From contig CAKTZN010000134.1 in the NCBI GenBank assembly GCA_934635545.1, positions 1 through 5,284 on the forward strand: 5,284 nt of DNA. The letters are read 5' to 3'. Origin of the DNA: an uncultured Oscillospiraceae bacterium (GTDB lineage: Bacteria; Bacillota; Clostridia; Oscillospirales; Oscillospiraceae). The notes beneath the pieces are model-generated. The model was not told where the DNA came from. It was given only the letters and a program-made list of their open reading frames with translations, and did no database searches. The translations under genes were made by a program, and so were the position numbers. Shown here piece by piece: positions 1-4,787 of the stretch (the stretch's first letter is position 1; every line of letters begins with the position of its first letter).

Positions 1-1077
1 AACATCGTGTTCTCCGGCGATATCGGCAACGTGGATCAGCCCATTATCCGGGATCCCCAGTTCTTCGGCGGGGCGGACTATGTGGTGATGGAGAGCACCT
101 ACGGCAACCGCAACCACACCGAGGTATGGAGCTATACCGACGATCTGGCCCAGATCATCGACGAGACGCTGGGCAAGGGCGGCAACGTGGTGATCCCCTC
201 CTTCGCCGTGGGCCGTACCCAGGAGCTGCTGTACTTCATCCGTGAGATCAAGGACCGCCATCTGGTGACCTCCGTACAGGACTTCCCGGTGTATGTGGAC
301 TCGCCTCTGGCCAAGTCCGCCACCAGCATCTTCTGCGGCGATCTGCGGGGCTATCTGGACGAAGAGGCGCTGGCCCTGGTGCAGGACGGCACCCATATGT
401 TCAACTTCCCCGGCCTGCACCTGACGGAGTCGGTGGAGGAATCCAAGCTGCTGAACATGGATCATATCCCCAAGGTCATCATCTCTGCCAGCGGCATGTG
501 CGACGCGGGCCGTATCCGCCACCACCTGAAGTATAACCTGTGGCGTGCCGACAGCGCCGTGGTGTTCGTGGGCTTCCAGTCTCCCGGCACCCTGGGCCGT
601 ACCCTGCTGGACGGCGCCGCCAGCGTGAAGCTGTTCGGTGAGGACGTGGCCGTCCGCGCCAAGATCGTCAACTTCCAGGGCCTCAGCTCCCACGCCGACC
701 GGGATCATCTGCTGGACTGGATCTCCCACTTCAAGGAGCCCAAGCCCCAGCATGTGTTCATCGTCCACGGCGACCGGGAGGTGGCGCCGCTGTTCGCCGA
801 GACTGTCAGCGCCATGGGCTTTGACGCCCACGCGCCCCAGTATACGGAGGAGTACGATCTCATCACCTGCACCCAGTTGGCCAAGGGCTTCCTGCCGGAG
901 CGGAAGAAGAGCGTGCTGGACGGCCAGGGCAGCCGGGCCGGTGTGGTCTATCAGAAGCTTCTGCAGGCCATGGACGCCCTGCAGGCGCTGGTACGCCGCA
1001 GCAAGGGCCGGGACAACAAGACCCTGGGCGCGATGGCGGAGGCCATCCGCAAGATCACGGAAAAGTTCGAGTTCTGA
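1..1077 (+). CDS. Beta-CASP metallo-beta-lactamase RNA exonuclease/processing nuclease, C-terminal part (5'-truncated by window)
   Basis: The reading frame is open from the first base and ends at TGA 1075-1077. The start codon and the N-terminal HxHxDH zinc motif lie upstream, so about 358 codons of a protein usually near 530 residues are visible. Numbering from the first codon, I see SGD (5-7, metal-ligand Asp), ESTYG (31-35, beta-CASP motif A), PSFAVGR (66-72), SASGMCDAGR followed by RHH (162-175, motif B His), SSHAD (229-233, His of the C-terminal MBL motif) and VHGDRE (255-260). These are the hallmarks of the CPSF-73/Ysh1-like bacterial beta-CASP group, which cleaves RNA with two zinc ions in the cytoplasm. 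All visible metal-site motifs are intact, so the gene looks functional. The exact RNA substrate cannot be read from the sequence. Base composition is GC-rich, like the following methyltransferase gene. A hairpin 12 bases after the stop separates the two genes. Confidence 0.9.
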   Translation, partial: NIVFSGDIGNVDQPIIRDPQFFGGADYVVMESTYGNRNHTEVWSYTDDLAQIIDETLGKGGNVVIPSFAVGRTQELLYFIREIKDRHLVTSVQDFPVYVDSPLAKSATSIFCGDLRGYLDEEALALVQDGTHMFNFPGLHLTESVEESKLLNMDHIPKVIISASGMCDAGRIRHHLKYNLWRADSAVVFVGFQSPGTLGRTLLDGAASVKLFGEDVAVRAKIVNFQGLSSHADRDHLLDWISHFKEPKPQHVFIVHGDREVAPLFAETVSAMGFDAHAPQYTEEYDLITCTQLAKGFLPERKKSVLDGQGSRAGVVYQKLLQAMDALQALVRRSKGRDNKTLGAMAEAIRKITEKFEF

Positions 1078-1089
1078 TCGTAAAAACAG

Positions 1090-1120
1090 GAATAGAGGAA
1101 GCCGGCGGCTTCCTCTATTC
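1090..1120. terminator. Perfect 14-bp hairpin terminator between the nuclease and methyltransferase genes
   Basis: GAATAGAGGAAGCC (1090-1103) pairs perfectly with GGCTTCCTCTATTC (1107-1120) around a 3-base loop. On the plus strand the tail is weak (TTTAC). On the minus strand the hairpin is followed by CTGTTTTTA, a better U-tract, so it may act in both directions. It lies only 5 bases before the ribosome-binding site of the next gene. Transcription of that gene must therefore either read through or start inside this short gap, where I see no clear promoter. Confidence 0.75.
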
Positions 1121-1138
1121 TTTACGGAAAGGTAACAT

Positions 1139-2764
1139 ATGGAAACGCTGCAAAAAAATCAGACCGTCCGGGCGGTCATCGAGGGCTATTCCTCCGAGGG
1201 GCTGGGCATCGCCCGCGTCAACGGGCAGGTGGTGTTTGTCCACCGGGCCATCCGGGGCGAGGACTGCGACATCCTCATCATGAAGGTGCTCAGGCATGCC
1301 GCCTTCGGCAAGGTGACCGCCATCCACACGCCCTCCGGACACCGGCAGGAGCCGGACTGCCCCTATTACGGCAAGTGCGGCGGCTGTGACTTCCGGCATA
1401 TGGACTATGCCGAGGAGCTGTCCGCCAAGCGGCAGCGGGTGCAGGATGCCCTGAGCCGCATCGGCGGCAGCGCCGTGGCGGTGGAGGAAATTCTGGGCGC
1501 GGCGGACACGGCCCACTACCGCAACAAGAGCCAGTATCCCGTGGCGCCCAACGGCACGGTGGGGTTTTACCGCGCCCGCAGCCACGAGGTCATCGGCGTG
1601 GAGCAATGCCTGATCCAGCGGCCGGAGGCCGATGCGGCGGCGCAGGCGGTGCGGCAGTACATTCGGCAGTTCCGGGTGCCCTGCTATGACGAGAAAACGG
1701 GCCGGGGCCTGCTGCGGCATCTGTACGTCCGCACCAACGGGGCAGGGGAGAGCCTGATCTGCCTGCTGGGCAACGGCGAACGCGCGCCCCATGAGCCGGG
1801 GCTGGTGGAGCTGCTGCGGCAGGCCGTTCCCAATGCGGTGGGCGTGGTGTGGGGCGTGAACCGCAAGAAGGGCAACGTGATCCTGGGTGACGGCTACCGC
1901 ACCCTGTGGGGGGCGGATACCCTGCGGGATACCCTGTGGGGTCTGACCTTCCGGCTCAGCGTGCCGTCCTTCTATCAGGTGAACCGGGCCCAGGCGGAGG
2001 TGCTGTACCGCAAGGCGGTGGAGTTCGCCGCCCTGACGGGGGAGGAGACGGTGCTGGACCTCTACTGCGGCGCGGGCACCATTACCCTGTGCATGGCCCG
2101 GCACTGCAAACAGGCCATCGGCGCGGAGATCGTGCCGGAGGCCATCGATGACGCATGGCAGAACGCCAAGGCCAACGGCGTGGAGAACGTGGAGTTCTTC
2201 TGCGGCGATGCCAAGGAGACGGCGGCGGAGCTGGCCCATCGCGGCCTGCGGCCCGATGTGATCTGCGTCGATCCACCCCGGAAGGGCCTTGCCCCGGAGG
2301 TGGTGGACGCGGCGGCGGCCATGTCGCCCAGGCGCATCGTCTACGTCTCCTGCGACCCGGCCACCCTGGGCCGGGACGTGAAGCGCTTCGCGGAGCACGG
2401 TTATACCGCCGTCCGGGCCGCCGCGGTGGATCTGTTCCCCAGAACGGCCCATGTGGAGACGGTTGTCCTTCTTTCCAAGGGAGAAATCGACTCGAAAAAA
2501 GTGTGGGTGGAGTTCTCATTGGAGAATATGGATATGTCCGGATTCCAGAAAGGCGCAACATATCCGCAGATCAAGGAGTACGTGCAGGAGCATAGCGGGC
2601 TAAAGGTATCTTCCCTGTATATTTCTCAGGTGAAGCGGAAATGTGGGCTGGATGTTGGGCAAAACTATAACCTGTCCAAGAAAGAGGATGCCAGGCAGCC
2701 ACAATGCCCGCCGGAGAAGGAAAGAGCAATCACGGAGGCATTGCAGCACTTCGGAATGATATAA
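1139..2764 (+). CDS. TrmA/RlmD-family RNA (uracil-C5) methyltransferase with extra C-terminal domain
   Basis: 541 residues, ATG at 1139 with AAAGG (1128-1132) six bases upstream. The protein transfers a methyl group from SAM to C5 of a uracil in rRNA (RlmD/RlmCD type) or tRNA. Which uracil is modified cannot be decided here. Domains in order are: an N-terminal TRAM-like RNA-binding domain (about 5-62); the 4Fe-4S cysteines C74, C80, C83 and C157 (CPYYGKCGGC and EQC); the central domain; SFYQVN (277-282); the SAM loop DLYCGAGT (307-314); DPPRKG (from D378); the nucleophile C405 in VYVSCDP; and the catalytic base E440 in HVETVV. The family normally ends a few residues after HVExVVLLS. Here about 94 more residues follow (448-541), starting GEIDSKK, with ATYPQIKEYV, LKVSSLYISQVKRKCG and QPQCPPEKE and ending HFGMI. 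From memory, very similar tails occur on methyltransferases of this family in gut Firmicutes. GC content drops sharply where the tail begins. Confidence 0.93.
   Translation: METLQKNQTVRAVIEGYSSEGLGIARVNGQVVFVHRAIRGEDCDILIMKVLRHAAFGKVTAIHTPSGHRQEPDCPYYGKCGGCDFRHMDYAEELSAKRQRVQDALSRIGGSAVAVEEILGAADTAHYRNKSQYPVAPNGTVGFYRARSHEVIGVEQCLIQRPEADAAAQAVRQYIRQFRVPCYDEKTGRGLLRHLYVRTNGAGESLICLLGNGERAPHEPGLVELLRQAVPNAVGVVWGVNRKKGNVILGDGYRTLWGADTLRDTLWGLTFRLSVPSFYQVNRAQAEVLYRKAVEFAALTGEETVLDLYCGAGTITLCMARHCKQAIGAEIVPEAIDDAWQNAKANGVENVEFFCGDAKETAAELAHRGLRPDVICVDPPRKGLAPEVVDAAAAMSPRRIVYVSCDPATLGRDVKRFAEHGYTAVRAAAVDLFPRTAHVETVVLLSKGEIDSKKVWVEFSLENMDMSGFQKGATYPQIKEYVQEHSGLKVSSLYISQVKRKCGLDVGQNYNLSKKEDARQPQCPPEKERAITEALQHFGMI
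2450..2480 (+). other. Candidate integration (att) site in the 3' end of the methyltransferase gene
   Basis: These bases encode HVETVVLLSK, the last conserved block of RumA/RlmD-type enzymes. Row 2341-2400 is 73 % GC and row 2401-2460 is 67 %. Row 2461-2520 falls to 45 % and the next to 47 %, and composition stays lower from there on. The 3' end of the homologous rum gene is a known insertion site for streptococcal elements such as Phi-m46.1, which restore the reading frame. The call of an att site here is inference: no integrase and no second att copy are in the window. Confidence 0.4.
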
Positions 2765-2775
2765 AAAGTTAAAAA

Positions 2776-2817
2776 CAGCAAGGCTGTCGGAGCAATTCGA
2801 CGGGCTTGCTGCTTTTT
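2776..2817. terminator. Bidirectional terminator between convergent methyltransferase and HxlR genes
   Basis: CAGCAAG (2776-2782) pairs with CTTGCTG (2805-2811), with an inner GTCG/CGAC stem (2786-2789 with 2798-2801). It is followed by CTTTTTATT on the plus strand. On the minus strand the hairpin is followed by TTTTTAAC and TTTTTAT. It begins 11 bases after the stop of the plus-strand gene and overlaps the last bases of the minus-strand gene's stop region, so one structure can end both transcripts. Confidence 0.85.
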
Positions 2818-3142
2818 ATTCCTTCGATTTTTTATAATCAAGTCCCCACGCTTCCATCGACTTGATGATCGGACGCATGGATTCGCCAAGCTCGGACAGT
2901 GCGTATTCCACTCTCGGCGGCACTTCGGGATAAACGGTACGGGTAATGATTCCGTCAGCTTCCATTGAGCGCAGGCTGTCTGTCAGCACCTTTTGGCTGA
3001 TTCCCTCCAAATCCTTTTTCAGCTCATTGAACCGCCACGGACGGGCCAACAGATTTCGCATGATAAGCAGTTTCCACTTGCTCCCAATCAGCGCCACGGT
3101 AGTTGCTACCGGGCAAGCGGGCATTTCTTCTTTTGTCAGCAT
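2816..3142 (-). CDS. HxlR-family winged-helix transcriptional regulator
   Basis: 108 residues. ATG at 3142 (reading leftward) with GGAGGT at 3154-3149, six bases upstream; stop TAA at 2818-2816. The pattern CPV-x9-KWK (from C10) followed by the winged helix-turn-helix (about 35-82, with recognition-helix region SQKVLTDSLRSMEADGII at 49-66) is typical of HxlR proteins, which bind DNA as dimers. C10 is at the position of the redox-active cysteine of relatives such as HypR and YodB, so thiol or electrophile sensing is possible but not shown. The gene is convergent with the methyltransferase and divergent from the lipoprotein gene. Divergent arrangement is common for HxlR targets, so the lipoprotein gene is the most likely target besides itself. 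Composition is lower in GC than the upstream genes. Confidence 0.9.
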   Translation of the reverse strand: MLTKEEMPACPVATTVALIGSKWKLLIMRNLLARPWRFNELKKDLEGISQKVLTDSLRSMEADGIITRTVYPEVPPRVEYALSELGESMRPIIKSMEAWGLDYKKSKE

Positions 3143-3183
3143 AGCAGCACCTCCAATAGTTTAAATTAGAATGTTATACCCAG

Positions 3184-3212
3184 ATTATAATGCAGTATTC
3201 GTTATCTTTCAA
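3184..3212 (-). promoter_or_regulatory. Sigma-A promoter of the HxlR gene
   Basis: On the minus strand, -35 TTGAAA (3212-3207), a 17-bp spacer and -10 TATAAT (3189-3184). This is 11 of 12 matches to consensus. The -10 box lies about 40 bases upstream of the HxlR start codon. Confidence 0.8.
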
Positions 3213-3215
3213 GCA

Positions 3216-3275
3216 GTTACTTTTGGGTGACCCGCGTTACTTTTTTGTGCCTCAGTAATAGATTTGTGCGTACTT
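3216..3275 (+). promoter_or_regulatory. Promoter/operator region of the lipoprotein gene with tandem GTTAC/GTGAC boxes (copy 1 of shared element)
   Basis: Boxes GTTAC (3216-3220), GTGAC (3227-3231), GTTAC (3236-3240) and GTGCC (3247-3251) form two units, GTTACTTTTKKGTGMC, repeated 20 bp apart with an 11-bp step inside each unit. A block at 3251-3275 (CTCAGTAATAG...GCGTACTT) is identical over 25 bases to one upstream of the repeat-peptide gene. Direct repeats on an 11-bp period are typical of OmpR/PhoB-type response regulators. The exact -35/-10 is uncertain: GTTACT/TAGATT with a 17-bp spacer (3236-3264) is one option, and a -10 at TACTTG (3271-3276) is another. Confidence 0.6.
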
Positions 3276-3295
3276 GTGGATGGGATTTCCGGGTT

Positions 3296-3307
3296 GTATC
3301 ATCATAC
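3296..3307. promoter_or_regulatory. Short palindrome in the lipoprotein leader, possible regulator site
   Basis: GTAT-CATC-ATAC is a perfect 4+4 inverted repeat around four bases, between the putative promoter and the ribosome-binding site. It is absent from the otherwise homologous leader of the peptide gene. A dimeric regulator such as the neighbouring HxlR protein could bind it. A palindrome this short can also occur by chance. Confidence 0.2.
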
Positions 3308-3353
3308 TTGCAAACGGCAAAAACACAAGATCAATCCTATGGAGGTATGACCT

Positions 3354-4283
3354 ATGAAAAAGAAAATTGCTTTGCTGCTCTCCGCAGTTATGATGGTATC
3401 CGCGCTGGCTGCTTGCGGCACGCAGAAGGAAACCACAGCCGACACCAGCGAGCCGGAACAGTCTGTGGAAGTTTCTACCGAAACGAACACCCCAACCGTG
3501 AGCGAAGCTGTCGTTGACAGCGGCAGCGTGACCGTCTACGATTTTGGTGATTCCAAACTCCATGTCTACAACAGTGGTGATGCTCTGGGTGATGTAGCTT
3601 ACATTGTGGAAGGCCAGGATGCCTTGGTTGGTATCGAACTTCCCAGCTTCACCGAGGGTCTGAATGCATGGCAGAATTACATCGACACGCTGGGCAAGCC
3701 CATGAATGACCTGTTCCTCTGCGACCATGTGACTGGTGCAAGCTATGTAGAAGGCATAACCATTTATGGCACACAGGGCGCACAGGAGTCTATCGCATCC
3801 GGCTCCACCTATGCTACCACGCAAGGTCTTTATGAAACCTTTGGCGATGATTTTCACGGCGGTCCGGATATGGCGAGCATCAACAAGGTTGTTTCCGGCA
3901 CTGTCACGGTTGCGGGTATCGACTTTAATCTCATTGACCACGGCGAAACCTATGATCTGGAGATTCCGTCCATGAACGCGATCTACACCCATATGCTCGG
4001 CAAGACCAGCCATTCTATTCTCACCAGCACCGCCCACATGGATTCCATGCTGGAAACCCTCAAGGGTTATCAGAGTGCAGGCTATGATATGATCCTCACC
4101 GCACACAGCGGCGTGGAGGGACAGGACGCTGTGACGGAAAAGATCAGCTATGTGGAAAAGGCAAAGGAACTGGCTGAGAACAATGACAATGCTGACAGCT
4201 TTATGGTTGCGATGAAGGAGGCTTTCCCTGATTATACCGGCGAAAACTATCTGGAAATGTCCGCGGGTTATCTGTATCAGTAA
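3354..4283 (+). CDS. Lipoprotein with degenerate metallo-beta-lactamase fold
   Basis: 309 residues. ATG at 3354 with GGAGGT (3341-3346) seven bases upstream. The signal peptide MKKKIALLLS... ends in lipobox LAAC (18-21), so the mature protein should be lipid-anchored at C21 on the outer face of the membrane. A Ser/Thr/Glu-rich linker (about 22-57) follows. Residues 58-253 fit the MBL fold: strand YIVEG (83-87), VGIE (92-95), LFLCDHVTGAS (120-130) where active enzymes have the zinc-binding HxHxDH, IPSMNAI (204-210) and LTAHSG (248-253) where relatives have VPGH. The C-terminal helices (DSFMVAMKEAFPDY, 281-294) resemble those of a family of MBL-fold hydrolases. DH (124-125) and H251 remain but the HxH pair is missing, so two-zinc catalysis is doubtful and a binding role is possible. 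It is transcribed alone, but its leader matches that of the peptide gene downstream. Assignment to the fold is from motif comparison by eye. Confidence 0.75.
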   Translation: MKKKIALLLSAVMMVSALAACGTQKETTADTSEPEQSVEVSTETNTPTVSEAVVDSGSVTVYDFGDSKLHVYNSGDALGDVAYIVEGQDALVGIELPSFTEGLNAWQNYIDTLGKPMNDLFLCDHVTGASYVEGITIYGTQGAQESIASGSTYATTQGLYETFGDDFHGGPDMASINKVVSGTVTVAGIDFNLIDHGETYDLEIPSMNAIYTHMLGKTSHSILTSTAHMDSMLETLKGYQSAGYDMILTAHSGVEGQDAVTEKISYVEKAKELAENNDNADSFMVAMKEAFPDYTGENYLEMSAGYLYQ

Positions 4284-4289
4284 TAATGC

Positions 4290-4320
4290 AAGGGGACGGC
4301 GTGAAGCCGTCCCCTTTTTT
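4290..4320 (+). terminator. Strong intrinsic terminator after the lipoprotein gene
   Basis: AAGGGGACGGC (4290-4300) pairs perfectly over 11 bp with GCCGTCCCCTT (4306-4316) around a 5-base loop, followed by further Ts to 4320. It lies 6 bases after the stop codon and separates the lipoprotein transcript from the peptide operon. Confidence 0.93.
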
Positions 4321-4328
4321 ACCTATGG

Positions 4329-4368
4329 GTTACAAAAAGGTGACTCAGTAATAGATTTGTGCGTACTT
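4329..4368 (+). promoter_or_regulatory. Promoter/operator region of the repeat-peptide operon (copy 2 of shared element)
   Basis: GTTAC (4329-4333) and GTGAC (4340-4344) are 11 bp apart, followed by the block 4344-4368 that is identical over 25 bases to 3251-3275. Here there is one GTTAC/GTGAC unit, not two. The placement just after a strong terminator and about 80 bases before the ribosome-binding site marks the start of a new transcript. The matching leader TTGCAAAC occurs at 4400-4407 (copy 1: 3308-3315), and TATGGAGGTA at 4432-4441 (copy 1: 3338-3347). The -10 and -35 assignment has the same uncertainty as in copy 1. Confidence 0.6.
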
Positions 4369-4402
4369 TTTTTCAGAAAGACGAGGACTTACAATAGAAT
4401 TG

Positions 4403-4422
4403 CAAACAGGAAAAGCTGTTTG
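4403..4422 (+). other. Small stem-loop in the 5' leader of the peptide gene
   Basis: CAAACAG (4403-4409) pairs with CTGTTTG (4416-4422) around a 6-base GAAAAG loop, 12 bases before the ribosome-binding site. It could stabilise the abundant precursor transcript or influence translation. The homologous leader of the lipoprotein gene keeps the left arm (GCAAAC) but not the right one, so the hairpin is not shared. Confidence 0.35.
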
Positions 4423-4447
4423 ACAAGAATTTATGGAGGTAACGATC

Positions 4448-4684
4448 ATGGCTCTTTCTAATCTCTTTGGATGGAACAATAAGGCGGAGGCCGCTCCTGC
4501 AACTGCTTGTGGCGCTGGTGATAAGCCCGCCGAAAAGCCCGCTGCTTGCGGTTCCGCATGTGGTGCAGGTGACAAGCCCACTGAGAAGCCTGCTGCTTGT
4601 GGCTCTGCCTGTGGCGCTGGTGACAAGCCTGCCGAAAAGCCTGCTGCTTGCGGTTCTGCCTGCGGTGCTGGCGACAAGCAGTAA
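4448..4684 (+). CDS. ACGX-repeat peptide, predicted RiPP precursor
   Basis: 78 residues. I choose ATG 4448 because GGAGG (4435-4439) sits eight bases upstream. The in-frame ATG at 4433 overlaps that site and has none of its own. A leader of about 20 residues (MALSNLFGWNNKAEAAPATA) is followed by three 17-residue units, CGAGDKPxEKPAACGSA (21-37, 38-54, 55-71), and a partial fourth (72-78). Cysteines are at 21, 34, 38, 51, 55, 68 and 72, always in Ala-Cys-Gly-Ala or Ala-Cys-Gly-Ser. From memory, small peptides with repeated ACGX motifs next to a radical SAM/SPASM gene form a named predicted peptide-modification system. The likely fate is enzymatic modification at or near the cysteines, for example thioether cross-links; the product is unknown. 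There is no signal peptide. Third-base changes between the repeats are mostly synonymous, supporting real translation. Confidence 0.88.
   Translation: MALSNLFGWNNKAEAAPATACGAGDKPAEKPAACGSACGAGDKPTEKPAACGSACGAGDKPAEKPAACGSACGAGDKQ
4508..4681 (+). repeat. 51-bp in-frame tandem repeats (3.4 copies) inside the peptide gene
   Basis: Units at 4508-4558, 4559-4609 and 4610-4660, with a partial one at 4661-4681, each encoding one 17-residue CGAG/ACGS module. Units 1 and 3 differ at five codons, all synonymous. Units 1 and 2 differ at ten codons, of which one changes the residue (Ala to Thr). The protein pattern is kept while the DNA drifts, so these are old coding repeats and not a recent slippage product. 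Confidence 0.95.
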
Positions 4685-4694
4685 AATTTAAGGG

Positions 4695-4767
4695 ATACAC
4701 CCCAAGAAAAACCTTGGGGCGTATTTCCGAGGGGGCAACCGATGTTACGCTTTCGGAAATGCGTCCC
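4695..4767 (+). promoter_or_regulatory. Two overlapping, mutually exclusive stem-loops between peptide and maturase genes
   Basis: Hairpin 1: ATAC-a-CCCCAAG (4695-4706) pairs with CTTGGGG-c-GTAT (4713-4724) around AAAAAC, 11 bp with one mismatch. Hairpin 2: GGGGCGTATTTCCGA (4716-4730) pairs with TCGGAAATGCGTCCC (4753-4767), 15 bp with two G-U wobbles and a 22-base loop. Bases 4716-4724 belong to both, so only one can form. Neither is followed by a T-run. They probably act by mRNA stabilisation, processing or attenuation, so that more peptide than enzyme is made. The maturase ribosome-binding site starts 9 bases after hairpin 2. Confidence 0.6.
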
Positions 4768-4787
4768 ATCACAACAAGGAGGATCAC

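Noticed and set aside
1115..2452. 445-codon open frame on the minus strand
   Set aside because: It is antisense to the methyltransferase gene, which has all family motifs. Long antisense frames are expected in GC-rich coding DNA, and this one shows no recognisable domain.
3186..3191. TATAAT on the plus strand as the lipoprotein promoter
   Set aside because: It is the other strand of the HxlR -10 region; no acceptable -35 lies 16-18 bp upstream, and the shared block further downstream is a better promoter candidate.
3227..3517. Plus-strand frame overlapping the start of the lipoprotein gene
   Set aside because: It crosses the promoter region and lacks a ribosome-binding site at its start; the overlapping frame 3354-4283 is clearly the real gene.
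3252..4106. 284-codon minus-strand frame
   Set aside because: Antisense to the lipoprotein gene, whose signal peptide and ribosome-binding site settle the coding strand.
4420..4425. TTGACA as a -35 box in front of the repeat peptide
   Set aside because: A matching -10 would fall at about 4443-4448, between the ribosome-binding site and the start codon, where no TATAAT-like sequence exists.
4433..4447. Upstream in-frame ATG for the repeat peptide
   Set aside because: This ATG overlaps the GGAGG that serves ATG 4448 and has no ribosome-binding site of its own.
4345..4677. Minus-strand repeat protein (PAPQAEPQAAGFS-type repeats)
   Set aside because: It is the shadow of the ACGX repeats. The plus-strand frame has the ribosome-binding site, the synonymous drift and the partner enzyme.
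4508..4681. CRISPR-like or satellite interpretation of the 51-bp repeats
   Set aside because: The units are contiguous without unique spacers, keep the reading frame and vary at third positions, so they are coding repeats.
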